Source: Marinoscillum furvescens DSM 4134
GTDB taxonomy: Bacteria; Bacteroidota; Bacteroidia; Cytophagales; Cyclobacteriaceae
Reading direction: 5' to 3'
NCBI RefSeq assembly: GCF_003386095.1
Contig: NZ_QREG01000013.1
Span: 1-42,401 of the forward strand
DNA: 42,401 nt
The notes under the pieces were generated by a model, which saw only the letters and a program-made list of their open reading frames with translations, was not told the origin of the DNA and made no database searches. Below, piece by piece: positions 24,901 through 32,946 of this stretch. A program made the position numbers and the translations under genes. Position 1 is the first letter of the stretch, and each line of letters starts with the position of its first letter.

Positions 24901-25368
24901 GAGGATGCTCTAAAAATACTACGAAGTGCATATAAGGGTCGAATTGAAATTGTAAAGAACTATCCGGAAAAGTTGATCATCGAATGCATGCCCGGACGCA
25001 TTAATCAGGTGATTATCAATCTGATAAGCAATGCGATAGATGCCATTCCAGAGGAGGGTACTATCCGAATAGACGCGTATGCAGAAGGGCAGGAAGTAAT
25101 ACTGAAAATTCGTGATACCGGTGTGGGAATTCCTCTAGATCTCATGGCCAAACTCTACGATCCATTTTTTACTACCAAAGATGTAGGCAAAGGCATGGGG
25201 CTTGGCTTATACATCGTTTATGGCATTATCTCTAAGCACCACGGAAAGATATCTGTCCATACTGAAGAGGGTAAGGGTACAGAATTTACCATAGAACTCC
25301 CCATGAGGCACTCCGATAATGCGATGCCTCAGATGGAGGTAATACGAAAAAATGATGCGGTTACTTGA
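21955..25368 (+). CDS. Two-component sensor histidine kinase with Reg_prop beta-propeller
   Basis: A sensor of about 1137 residues. I chose the GTG at 21955 because it begins directly with a signal peptide (RLLFFVLACVGQLCLYAQ); a TTG at 21910 is the alternative. The periplasmic part is a long two-component-regulator propeller of about 14 repeats of the type DxxGxLWVGTxxGLNRYD, then a Y_Y_Y domain (about 24020-24330). One membrane helix (GVAIMLLGVLVGIYQY) and a coiled coil follow. The kinase has the H box GIAHEINNPINYI (His codon at 24658) and an HATPase with NLISNAIDAI, DTGVGIPLDL and GKGMGLGLYIV. There is no receiver or AraC domain. Such sensors usually detect glycans or nutrients. Confidence 0.9.
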   Translation: MRLLFFVLACVGQLCLYAQPRLNGNLDHLSVPHGLSHGTVHSIVQDPEDIMWFGTTNGLNAYNGYDFKVFRSDEHDSTSISGDFVTKLVVKSQDELWVATHSGLNLYNKLNDAFVHIPQSATEPGYLSNGTIKDLVIDGQYLWVATAWGLNRIQNSPPYHTLSRYFYDEKRPNSLSDNHINCLMKDGDLLWIGTNKGVNILSLRTGEFVHHHRKGLHKDELTGPLVTNIYKDSKGQYWIATETGLNRYDWASDKVRRFYSNAYSPGVQVVRQVYEDSFGDLWVATDGGGILHYDQEGDRFTANKKNIYSPKSLSSNAIYTLYEAKGNILWIGTYERGVHDYHRRKSLFHTYSHDPFANSLSYGGVKSAVLSKHRNGIWIGTNADGVNFFDLGTGQFSVYRHEPNNPNSISSNIVKSILETENGNLWIGCYTGGLNYFQPEAGLNVNYPVIPPNAELSSTHIWNLYRDSNDELWVGTLRGGLVQFDPKANSYRHFIHKPLDTSTIASNLISVIFEDSRGNFWVGNEEESGGLNLMNREEGTFQRFVHKSEDSTSISHNFVREIYEDSKGNLWVGTSGGLNRLDYETFTFERYHHLGPYFSGIINDVLEDDQGYLWISTNQGILRFDPSTENYIYFDSRDGLQGDEFSYNTALKLEDGRLFFGGIEGFNLFDPEKIIDTEPSPTVVITGFQLDDQEMSRVPLLDQKIRQGTQVVLEPHESAFSIQFAAINYHTPGKINYAYRLAGMEDNWRYVGNERRATYTNLDPGLYTFYVKASNSFGEWGDNVQKLNIRILPAWYDNILFRIGVAIMLLGVLVGIYQYRTKSLSRKRRLLQRMVEERTSEIENLNKELANSNEILQGTNQKLMNQRNELEKIVEELNVTRDKLIVSEKMASIGVFTAGIAHEINNPINYIAGATRLLTDLVDKQIAREDSKFSEEELASILELENTIKVGVEKTSSIIQSLRNYVHEDGGTFKLYNCIYCIEDALKILRSAYKGRIEIVKNYPEKLIIECMPGRINQVIINLISNAIDAIPEEGTIRIDAYAEGQEVILKIRDTGVGIPLDLMAKLYDPFFTTKDVGKGMGLGLYIVYGIISKHHGKISVHTEEGKGTEFTIELPMRHSDNAMPQMEVIRKNDAVT

Positions 25369-25744
25369 CAGACTTGGGTGTATTTAGCCATAAGTAGCCA
25401 AACCCCACCGCAAATGTGCTGTATATTATTGTTGTTATTATAAAAGCAGGTTGGTTTGCCACAGAGGTCGCTTTCACCAAAGACAATCCTCCCACCAGAA
25501 AGTGTATAAAATTGGCCATGGTAATAGGGCGGCCATAGATGCCACCAAGTAGTTTGTTTTTATTCATCCAGTTGAGCATGGCCATGCCTAAGTACAGGGC
25601 TCCGAGTAGCTGCAGGGCTAACGAAAATACGGGGTGTGAGCTTCCAGACAGATAGGTGGAAATCTCCTGCGGTAAAAAAGAGAGTGATATTCCAGCGAGT
25701 GCTAGTAGAATAGCACTGCCAATCATGATCATTTTAGATAGCAT
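25361..25744 (-). CDS. Four-helix membrane protein of unknown function
   Basis: A 127-residue protein from the ATG at 25744 (MLSKMIMIG); a start at 25798 adds a hydrophilic stretch without support. Four membrane helices are visible (IMIGSAILLALAGISLSFL, FSLALQLLGALYLGMAMLNWM, TMANFIHFLVGGLSLV, FIITTIIYSTFAVGFGYLWL). The NKNKLLGGIYGRPITMANF loop motif recurs in small Bacteroidota membrane proteins. Convergent with the sensor kinase, overlapping its end by 8 bp. Confidence 0.7.
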   Translation of the reverse strand: MLSKMIMIGSAILLALAGISLSFLPQEISTYLSGSSHPVFSLALQLLGALYLGMAMLNWMNKNKLLGGIYGRPITMANFIHFLVGGLSLVKATSVANQPAFIITTIIYSTFAVGFGYLWLNTPKSVK

Positions 25745-25924
25745 AATATAAAATTGATGGACCCAAACTTGTGGTGTCTGAACCGGAATACCAAACACGC
25801 ATCAGTTTGTTTAAAGATGCCATACATGCTCTCAACCTGTAAATAGGTCGTTTCAACTAATTAAAAGTCGATTTTGAGACTATTACGGTCATTTTTGTTT
25901 CACACACCATCAGAACACCACTTT

Positions 25925-27934
25925 ATGAAACGATCAATATTCTGTTTCGCCCTCATCTTGGTGACAACAGTCACGAGCTTTGCCAGCTCTCCTGGCAAAG
26001 TGAAAAAATACATCGATAAAGGTTTTTATGACCAGGCCTTGGAGCTTGCTGAAGCTATGGAGGCAGATGGAGATGGAAGTCCAGAGCTTTCGTATTACAA
26101 AGGGATAGCATTGCTCAAGCTTTACCGGCAGGAAGAAGCCCTCCAAAGCCTGGAAAGCGCAGGCATCGGAGTAGACCCTGAAGCGCCCTATTATCTTTCA
26201 CTGGCATACTTGGAGAATCACCAACATGAAAAAGCTGTGGAAGCCCTGGCTAAACTCAAAAAGGATGCCTTAAGAGAAGAAATAATCACAAGGATGAACA
26301 ACCAGTTATCCTCATTTGATGGCTTTTTTGATAATCAGGAAGAAGTAGTCGTACAAAATCTAGGACCTCAAATCAATGATCTGGGGCATGAGTACAGTGG
26401 AATTATGACCAAAGATCAGCAATCTGTGGTTTATACTGTTCGGCACAAGGGAGCGGATGGACTGGCTACTGATGGCATGGCTTATGAAGAAGTCTACCAA
26501 ACTACCATGGATGATGCAGGTCAGTGGCAGGCGCCTAAGAAATTTAGAACCCATTCGGGAAGACGACATCATGATGCTACGGTTCAGTTATTTGCTGATG
26601 ATACAAAAATGATCACGTACCGTGATGAAGACCTTTTTATTAGCACTCAAAAGGACGGGAAATGGTCCTCTCCAGTACCAGTGACGGAAGTAAACGCACT
26701 AGGTAGTGCGGAAACACATTGTTTTTTCAATGACGCCATGGACACTGTCTTTTTTGCTACCAATTATTTTTCAGATAATGGAGATTTGGACCTGTACATG
26801 AGAGCAAAGGGGCCGAATGGTAATTGGATGGATCCTCAAGAGCTCAAAGAACTCAATACGCCTTTTAATGATGACGCTCCCTTTATGGCAGGAGATGGTA
26901 CCTTGTACTTTAGCTCTAAAGGACACAATAGCATGGGAGGCTATGATGTATTCAAATCACAATACGATAAAGCTTCGGGAAAGTGGAAGCAACCTGTAAA
27001 CCTTGGCTTCCCGATCAATTCGCCTTCAGACGATACCTATTTCAATGCATTTGGCAAGGTGGCATACATCTCATCAGGGAGAGCCGGAGGCTATGGCAAC
27101 ATGGATATCTACAGGATTTTTCTTTTTAATAAAGTACGTGTAGTAGGGCAGGTAGTAGATGATGAGACGCTTCAAGCGCTAAGTGGGGCTAAACTGACCG
27201 TAACAGTAGGAGACGAACAATATTCGGTAGTCACGGACCAGCTTGGGAGGTATGATCTGCTACTACCTATCGAAACAATGTTTGGATTGACTGTAACCTA
27301 CATGGGAAAGGAGATTTTTAGTCATGAGCAACAGGTGAAAGTGCTATTACGAGATCAAACTGACAATGTGTTTCACTTCAAAGTCAATTTGGAAGGTGAT
27401 GATGCTGTGATGCCTCCATCTGAAATCCCAGTGGCGATGAAAAATGACTACCAAACAGATCCCGGCTCTATGGGTCCGGAAAATGACATGGAGATGCTGA
27501 CGATGAAAGTACACCATGAGGATGTAGTGAAAGTGCAAAAGAAGGAATCACCTAAACCATCTGTTTTAGACATACGGCCACCAGTAGTATACTTTGGCTT
27601 TGATGATTATCAGTTGAAAGAAGATGCTAAAGATACGCTGATAGCATTTGCTAAAAAATTAAAAGCATTCTCAGGATTCAAGCTTGCAATAGCCGGGCAT
27701 ACTGATCTGGTAGGACAAAAAAGCTACAACCAAAAACTTGCTCTAAAGCGTGCCAAAAAGGTAATGGAATACCTCCAGCAAATGGGCATGACAGCTGATA
27801 TGGAGACGAGCACCTACGGCGAAGAGCAACCGGCTATTCAAACGGAAGACGAAAAAGCAGCCAATAGGCGAGTAGAGATTAGAATTATGACGGTGGATCA
27901 GACAACACGAACAGAAACCGTAGTGACCAACTGA
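25925..27934 (+). CDS. PorE-like OmpA family protein (TPR, propeller, carboxypeptidase-regulatory-like, OmpA_C)
   Basis: A 669-residue outer-membrane-associated protein from the ATG at 25925, which begins a clean signal peptide (MKRSIFCFALILVTTVTSFA). The order of parts is: TPR-like helices (20-120); a PD40/WD40-like propeller with YFATN-, LYFSSKGHNSMGGYDVF and AYISSGRAGGYGNMDIY repeats (150-410); a CarboxypepD_reg-like beta domain (VVGQVVDDETLQALSGAKLTV, about 415-500); and an OmpA peptidoglycan-binding domain (VYFGFDDYQLKEDAK to ANRRVEIRIM, 560-665). This is the PorE layout of type IX secretion and gliding machineries, but Bacteroidota encode several paralogues, so direct T9SS membership is unproven. 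Confidence 0.85.
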   Translation: MKRSIFCFALILVTTVTSFASSPGKVKKYIDKGFYDQALELAEAMEADGDGSPELSYYKGIALLKLYRQEEALQSLESAGIGVDPEAPYYLSLAYLENHQHEKAVEALAKLKKDALREEIITRMNNQLSSFDGFFDNQEEVVVQNLGPQINDLGHEYSGIMTKDQQSVVYTVRHKGADGLATDGMAYEEVYQTTMDDAGQWQAPKKFRTHSGRRHHDATVQLFADDTKMITYRDEDLFISTQKDGKWSSPVPVTEVNALGSAETHCFFNDAMDTVFFATNYFSDNGDLDLYMRAKGPNGNWMDPQELKELNTPFNDDAPFMAGDGTLYFSSKGHNSMGGYDVFKSQYDKASGKWKQPVNLGFPINSPSDDTYFNAFGKVAYISSGRAGGYGNMDIYRIFLFNKVRVVGQVVDDETLQALSGAKLTVTVGDEQYSVVTDQLGRYDLLLPIETMFGLTVTYMGKEIFSHEQQVKVLLRDQTDNVFHFKVNLEGDDAVMPPSEIPVAMKNDYQTDPGSMGPENDMEMLTMKVHHEDVVKVQKKESPKPSVLDIRPPVVYFGFDDYQLKEDAKDTLIAFAKKLKAFSGFKLAIAGHTDLVGQKSYNQKLALKRAKKVMEYLQQMGMTADMETSTYGEEQPAIQTEDEKAANRRVEIRIMTVDQTTRTETVVTN

Positions 27935-27979
27935 CCTGGTAAAACCTAAAAATGTATAGAGAAGTGTGAACAGAGAGAG

Positions 27980-28002
27980 CCCTTACTCCCCAGGAGTAGG
28001 GG
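27980..28002 (+). terminator. Terminator of the PorE-like gene
   Basis: A 10-bp stem (CCCTTACTCC/GGAGTAGGGG, one G-T pair) with a 3-nt loop, then TTTCGTTTTTT, about 45 bp after the stop. Confidence 0.85.
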
Positions 28003-28153
28003 TTTCGTTTTTTAGGGAGGATCGTACTAAGTGCACATGTCCAATTCAGGTTAGATTCTCTACATTTTCAATTGCTGATGCGGTGAAATCAGCCATTTCA
28101 TATTACCTTTTTGAGTTCGTAAATCATCAACCAACTAACCAGTACAACGGTAT

Positions 28154-29928
28154 ATGAAGTCTTCAGTAATCATCCTTGGAGGTGGTGTAGCTGGAATGAG
28201 TGCTGCTCATGAGCTCGCCGAACGAGGATACAAGGTTACCGTATTCGAAAAGCAACCAGAACTGCCCGGCGGAAAGGCGCGCTCAATTCCAGTAAAGGCC
28301 TTCACAAGTCCGAATCATAAGCACTTGCCAGGCGAACATGGCTTTCGGTTTTTTCCCGGGTTTTATAGGCACATCATCGACACCATGGAGCGTATACCCA
28401 TGACAGACGATGCTGATCACAAGAAAAACACTGCAGATAACCTGGTAGAGGCCCCAAAAATGATGCTGACCCGAGTGGGAAAAGAGCCTATTCAGCTTCC
28501 TACCGGATTTCCTGATGGACCTGAAGATATCAGGTTGATCATAGACGCCATATTTAATACAGATACAGGTCTTAAACCGGGCGAGTCCAAAGTGATACTA
28601 AGTAAGCTATGGCAGCTGATGACTTCATCACGTGCCCGCCGCTTTGGTGAGTACGAGCATATAGGCTGGTGGGACTTCTGCGAAGCGGACCTATAAGCGA
28701 AGATTATCAAAAACTGTTTGTAGATGGACTGACACGCACGCTGGTGGCTGCAAAAGCACGGAAAGCCAACACGTTTACGAATGGCAACATCCTTTTGCAG
28801 ATGCTTTTTAGCGCAGCGCGTAAGGATGAACCAAATGACCGAATACTGGATGGCCCTACCAATGAAAAGTGGCTTGCTCCCTGGTACAATTACCTGGAAA
28901 ACATAGGGGTGACTTATGTGAAAGATAGCGAAGTGGTGGAGCTCAAAGTGGAAGGAGATAAAATTTCAGAAGTTGTGGTGGAGCAACAGGGTAATCCTAC
29001 TTTGCACTCAGCAGATTATTATATCTGTGCCTTACCTGTAGAGCGCGCAGCAGTGCTTGCCAATACTTCAGGGCTGGCCAAACTTGACCCTGTGTTTGAT
29101 AACTTGTCCATACTAGCGGGGCACGTAGCATGGATGAACGGCATCCAGTTTTTTCTGCATGAAGATGTGCCAATTAACGAAGGGCACATAATCATGTCTG
29201 ACTCTCCCTGGGCACTCACGGCCATATCTCAAGCCCAATTTTGGCCAGGCTTCAACTGGCCACAATATGGCGATGGATCAGTGAGAGGTGTCATTTCCAT
29301 TGATGTTTCGGACTGGGATACACCGGGCTGGTTGATCAAAAAACCAGCTAAAGAATGCACTAAATGCGAAGTGATTCAAGAGGTGTGGTATCAGCTTTGC
29401 CAGAATGTAAATCATCAGGACGAGCTGCTTAAAGCCGAAAATGTGTTTGGTGTGTACGTGGATGAGGCTTTGGTTTTTGATGAAGGGATATTAAAAGGTG
29501 ATCAGCTGTGCAATGATATGCGGTTTGCCAAAAAGATCAAACTAGGGTCCAGTAGTGCTGTGGAAAATGAAGAACCTCTTCTAGTAAATGAGCCTGGGTC
29601 CTGGGCATTGAGACCTGCTGTCCATACAGACATTCCAAATCTGTTTTTAGCGTCAGATTATGTACAAACTGACACCAACCTGGCTACCATGGAGGCGGCT
29701 AATGAAGCGGCTCGTATGGCAGTAAATGCCCTGCTAGAGGTAGCCGGACACACTGATGCCCCCTGTTCACTTTGGAAGCTGGAAGAGCCCAACTGGCTGC
29801 TGTACTACAAGTGGATAGATCATAGAAGGTACAAAAGGGGGCTGCCCTGGAAAAAGCCACGGATTCCCTGGTATGCACTTCCCGTCAGTTGGGTTTTGCG
29901 ATTGCTAGGACACCATAGATACCTATAG
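28154..29928 (+). pseudogene. FAD-dependent amine-oxidase/phytoene-desaturase-like oxidoreductase, frameshifted
   Basis: A gene of about 590 codons broken into two overlapping frames, 28154-28696 and 28669-29928, offset by -1. The first encodes the FAD-binding start (VIILGGGVAGMSAAHELAERG, then VTVFEKQPELPGGKARS and GEHGFRFFPGFYRHI). The second continues with the substrate part and the closing FAD motif (IPNLFLASDYVQTDTNLATMEAANEAARMAVNAL). The split falls at WWDFCEAD, before SEDYQKLF. There is no slippery heptamer or recoding signal, so a one-base deletion (natural or a sequencing error) is likely. The family includes hydroxysqualene dehydroxylase HpnE-like and carotenoid desaturase-like enzymes; the substrate is unknown. 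Confidence 0.8.
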
Positions 29929-29947
29929 CCAACCAAACCAGTTGAAC

Positions 29948-31156
29948 ATGATTAAGCGATTTGTCAATTATTTTATACCAGAAGAAAGACAGGAAAATGC
30001 TGAAGAGCATCGGCAGTATAAAATCGTAGTTTACTTTGTATTCGTAACCAGCCTGTTTGATCTCAACTATATCAGCCTATCTACCAATATCGGCTTTGAT
30101 CCTGGCGTCAAAGTCATGGCCATTACCGGATTTTTACACCTTCTACAGCTTCCTACTATCAAGTGGAAAATGCCTCTGATTTGGGTTTCCAACCTTTACA
30201 TAGCCATTGGGGCCTTTGGTGTATTGGGGTGTGCCTATTACTCCGGAGGGTTTTATTCGCCCGTGATCGTGTGGCTGGTTTCTCAACCCATCGTGGCATT
30301 GCTGATGGCTGGCAAACCTTCAGGTATTGTATGGACCAGTCTGAATTCGTTGATATTGATAGTAGCGGCTATCATGACCTCCAATGGGTATGAGTGGCCC
30401 ATGGAGTATGATCGATCCTACGAGACTTTCTTTATTGCTAATACATTCGTAGGGTTGGTGGTGATCATTTTTGTGGTGGCATTGGTGTTTGAAAATGGGA
30501 AAAATACGGCCTTCAAGAAGCTTGCAGAAAAGAACATACTGTTGGCAGAAGAAAAGAAGAAAACTGCACTGTATGCCTTATCTCAAGAAATACACGATGA
30601 CGTAGGGCAAACATTGTTTTTGGCGAGGTTAAACTTATCTACGTTTGGACTGAAAGATGCCAGCAAGGATAGTGAGAAAGTGAAAAGTTCTATGGAATTG
30701 CTTGGGCAAGCTATAGATAAATTGCGCGATATCTCAAGTTCGCTGAATGAAGAAAATATTTCTAATTTCTCCCTCATCAATAGTTTGACCATTGATTTGG
30801 AAACTATCCAGAACATTGGAGCTATCAAGACAAAATTGTATGTAGAAGGGGAGGTACAAAAGTTGAATCCGAAGACAGAGTTTGTATTGTATCGCATCTC
30901 ACAAGAGGTGATCAACAATGTGATTAAGCATGCTCAGGCCACCCAGCTGTGTGTGGATGTGACGTTTGCAGAAGGCATGGTCGAACTGAAATTTAGCGAT
31001 AATGGCGTAGGCATGGCCTCTGATCATCTGAGCTATGGGGGGCAGGGTATGCGTAACATGCGAGAGCGTGCAGCTTCAATACAGGGTGATTTGCATATAC
31101 GGTCTGAGCCCGATGCAGGTACCGAAGTACATGTACAGGCACCATTTTTTACTTGA
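29948..31156 (+). CDS. NarX/DesK-type sensor histidine kinase
   Basis: A 402-residue membrane kinase. I prefer the ATG at 29948 to a TTG two codons upstream. Residues 20-180 carry about six membrane helices without a sizeable periplasmic domain. A short coiled coil leads to HisKA_3 with ALSQEIHDDVGQTLFLARL (phospho-acceptor His216). The HATPase has YRISQEVINNVIKHAQA, FSDNGVGMAS and GGQGMRNMRERAASI, the GLxNMRERA type of the NarL-partner kinases. A LuxR-type response regulator would be expected; none is in the window. Confidence 0.88.
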   Translation: MIKRFVNYFIPEERQENAEEHRQYKIVVYFVFVTSLFDLNYISLSTNIGFDPGVKVMAITGFLHLLQLPTIKWKMPLIWVSNLYIAIGAFGVLGCAYYSGGFYSPVIVWLVSQPIVALLMAGKPSGIVWTSLNSLILIVAAIMTSNGYEWPMEYDRSYETFFIANTFVGLVVIIFVVALVFENGKNTAFKKLAEKNILLAEEKKKTALYALSQEIHDDVGQTLFLARLNLSTFGLKDASKDSEKVKSSMELLGQAIDKLRDISSSLNEENISNFSLINSLTIDLETIQNIGAIKTKLYVEGEVQKLNPKTEFVLYRISQEVINNVIKHAQATQLCVDVTFAEGMVELKFSDNGVGMASDHLSYGGQGMRNMRERAASIQGDLHIRSEPDAGTEVHVQAPFFT

Positions 31157-31607
31157 TTTTCACAAAGTCGAACTGATAATGTGCACTATCCCCATTAGGT
31201 TCTATGCCTAAAATGGACCGTTGGTAGTTTGTTGGAGATTCTATTGTATAAATAACTTTAGATGGGTTACGATAGTCTGTGTTTTCGAATACAATGCGGT
31301 CTTTCGCTATGCTTGTAGCCTTAAAAACTTTAGGGCTACTGTCCTTGATTACACTTAATAAGATTAGTTCCTGGTTGACCGTAAACAATCTGGTAACGGC
31401 TTTGTAGAGCGTGTCTCCATTGGCTATGTAGAATCCTTCCTGCTCCAATTGGCCATTGGGAAGAGTTCGCCATGTTTCATGCAAAAATCCGTCAAAGGCT
31501 GTTGCTTTCCATTGGCCGTTAAGGTTATGCTGCAAGACTCGAGGGGCTTCAATTGAGCTTGGTGTGCAGGAAGGTAAAATGAGCAGGAGTAAACAGATGT
31601 TTCGCAT
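31149..31607 (-). CDS. DUF6265-like lipoprotein
   Basis: A 152-residue lipoprotein with the lipobox ILPSC (Cys14). The mature part has the small beta-barrel pattern of DUF6265: LNGQWKATAFDGFLHETWRTLPNGQLEQEGFYI with a later RIVFENTDYRNPSKVIYT and a C-terminal YQFDFVKIK strand. Function unknown. Convergent with the kinase gene, overlapping its last 8 bp. Confidence 0.75.
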   Translation of the reverse strand: MRNICLLLLILPSCTPSSIEAPRVLQHNLNGQWKATAFDGFLHETWRTLPNGQLEQEGFYIANGDTLYKAVTRLFTVNQELILLSVIKDSSPKVFKATSIAKDRIVFENTDYRNPSKVIYTIESPTNYQRSILGIEPNGDSAHYQFDFVKIK

Positions 31608-31693
31608 GAGATGAAACTAATGAATGCAGCGAAAAGACTCCAGGGCTTTTATGTGGCGATGAGATATTTTGCGGTGAGCGGCAAATAAAAAGG

Positions 31694-31716
31694 CCCGCTG
31701 AGCATTGCTCAGCGGG
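31694..31716 (-). terminator. Terminator of the suf-brx operon
   Basis: Perfect 10-bp stem CCCGCTGAGC/GCTCAGCGGG with a 3-nt loop. On the minus strand it is followed by CCTTTTTATT. It lies directly after the bacilliredoxin stop. Confidence 0.88.
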
Positions 31717-31722
31717 TGTTTT

Positions 31723-32139
31723 CTAGCAAAACTCCTTAAACACCTCTACAAGGTGGTTAGCAATCATTTCTGCAGATCTTCCTTCAATGTGGTGACGCTC
31801 TACAAAGTGTACCAGTTCACCATCTTTGAACAATGCAATAGATGGGGAAGATGGAGGAAATGGCATAGTAAACTCTCTTGCTTTTGCAGTAGCTTCCTTG
31901 TCTACACCAGCAAATACCGTTGCGAGGTGATCAGGCTTTTTGCTGCTTAGATTCAATGCGCTGCTCACTCCTGGGCGGCAGGTGCCTGCTGCACAGCCAC
32001 ATACAGAGTTGATCACAAGTAGGGTAGTACCTTTGTGATCTTTCAGGTGGTTTTCTACGTCCGCTGCTGATTTAAACTCCTCAAATCCTACCTGAGTGAG
32101 TTCTGATCGCATGGGGGCTACTAATTCTTCTGGATACAT
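31723..32139 (-). CDS. brxA: Bacilliredoxin, BrxA/BrxB (YphP/YqiW) family
   Basis: A 138-residue thioredoxin-like protein with the family's Cys-Gly-Cys motif in VINSVCGCAAGTCRPG (Cys47, Cys49) and the C-terminal HFVERHHIEGRSAEMI. In Firmicutes, bacilliredoxins remove bacillithiol from oxidised protein thiols; Bacteroidota members are commonly placed beside SUF genes. Here it closes the suf gene set, 34 bp after the DUF59 gene. The gene name follows the family and does not distinguish BrxA from BrxB. Confidence 0.9.
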   Translation of the reverse strand: MYPEELVAPMRSELTQVGFEEFKSAADVENHLKDHKGTTLLVINSVCGCAAGTCRPGVSSALNLSSKKPDHLATVFAGVDKEATAKAREFTMPFPPSSPSIALFKDGELVHFVERHHIEGRSAEMIANHLVEVFKEFC

Positions 32140-32173
32140 ATCTATTTGAAAGTTATTTCAGTAATCGATTTTT

Positions 32174-32506
32174 TTACATAAAACCTAGCTCAAGCTTGGC
32201 TGATTCGGACATCATGTCGGTAGCATACGGAGGGTCAAAGGTCACTTCTACGGTTACGTCATTTACCTCCTTCAGCTCGCGGATGTTCTTTTCTATTTCC
32301 CCAGGGATTTCCTCAGCAGAGGGGCATGCTGGAGACGTTAGGGTCATCAGCACGTGTACGTTGTTTACCGGGAATATGTTGATTTCGTAAATCAGTCCCA
32401 GTTCGTAAACGTCTACAGGAATCTCAGGATCATATACGTTTTTGATCGCTCTCACTACAGCCTCTTTCAGCTCCAGATCATTCGATGTGTTCTTCTCTTC
32501 AGCCAT
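32174..32506 (-). CDS. sufT: SUF-associated DUF59/MIP18 protein (SufT-like)
   Basis: A 110-residue DUF59 protein with the core VYDPEIPVDVYELGLIYEI and MTLTSPACPSAEEIPGEIE, which holds the family's single conserved cysteine, then VEVTFDPPYATDMM. Members help mature or insert Fe-S clusters. Placed 2 bp after sufE in the operon, which supports this role. The name sufT is used in the broad sense. Confidence 0.9.
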   Translation of the reverse strand: MAEEKNTSNDLELKEAVVRAIKNVYDPEIPVDVYELGLIYEINIFPVNNVHVLMTLTSPACPSAEEIPGEIEKNIRELKEVNDVTVEVTFDPPYATDMMSESAKLELGFM

Positions 32507-32508
32507 AA

Positions 32509-32946
32509 TTATGCGCTTGTTTCGGTTTTAGAACTCAATGCAAGTGCGTATAGTTTCATTTGCTTGATCATCGCAGCAAATCCATTGGATCTTTGGGTGC
32601 CAATGAATCGATTCATTCCTATTTGCTGAGGGAAGGTGATTTCTTCTTTCAGAATATCCTCTGCCTGTTCATCAGAAAGGACTCGAACCAGCAGGCTTAC
32701 CAGCCCTTTGGTAATTGCCGTATTACTATCGGCGATAAATTTCACCTTTCCGCCTTCATCAGCGGCAGTGAGCCAAACTTTACTTTGACACCCTTTTACG
32801 ATGTTTTCTTCAGAACGCTGATCTTCAGTCATTTCAGGAAGTTGCTCACCCAGCTCCATGATGTAGTTGATGGTCATTTCCATATCTCCATCGAGCATGG
32901 AAAACTCCTCTACAATTTCTTTTTGTTTTTCGGCTATGGTGCTCAT
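32509..32946 (-). CDS. sufE: Cysteine desulfuration protein SufE
   Basis: A 145-residue sulfur acceptor that takes persulfide sulfur from SufS. The acceptor cysteine is Cys53 in NIVKGCQSKVW, with the C-terminal signature FPQQIGMNRFIGTQRSNGFAAM. The start codon overlaps the sufS stop by 4 bp (ATGA). Confidence 0.95.
   Translation of the reverse strand: MSTIAEKQKEIVEEFSMLDGDMEMTINYIMELGEQLPEMTEDQRSEENIVKGCQSKVWLTAADEGGKVKFIADSNTAITKGLVSLLVRVLSDEQAEDILKEEITFPQQIGMNRFIGTQRSNGFAAMIKQMKLYALALSSKTETSA

Noticed and set aside
28660-28700. Programmed -1 frameshift in the FAD oxidoreductase
   Set aside because: No X-XXY-YYZ heptamer, upstream Shine-Dalgarno-like stimulator or downstream hairpin is visible at the overlap.
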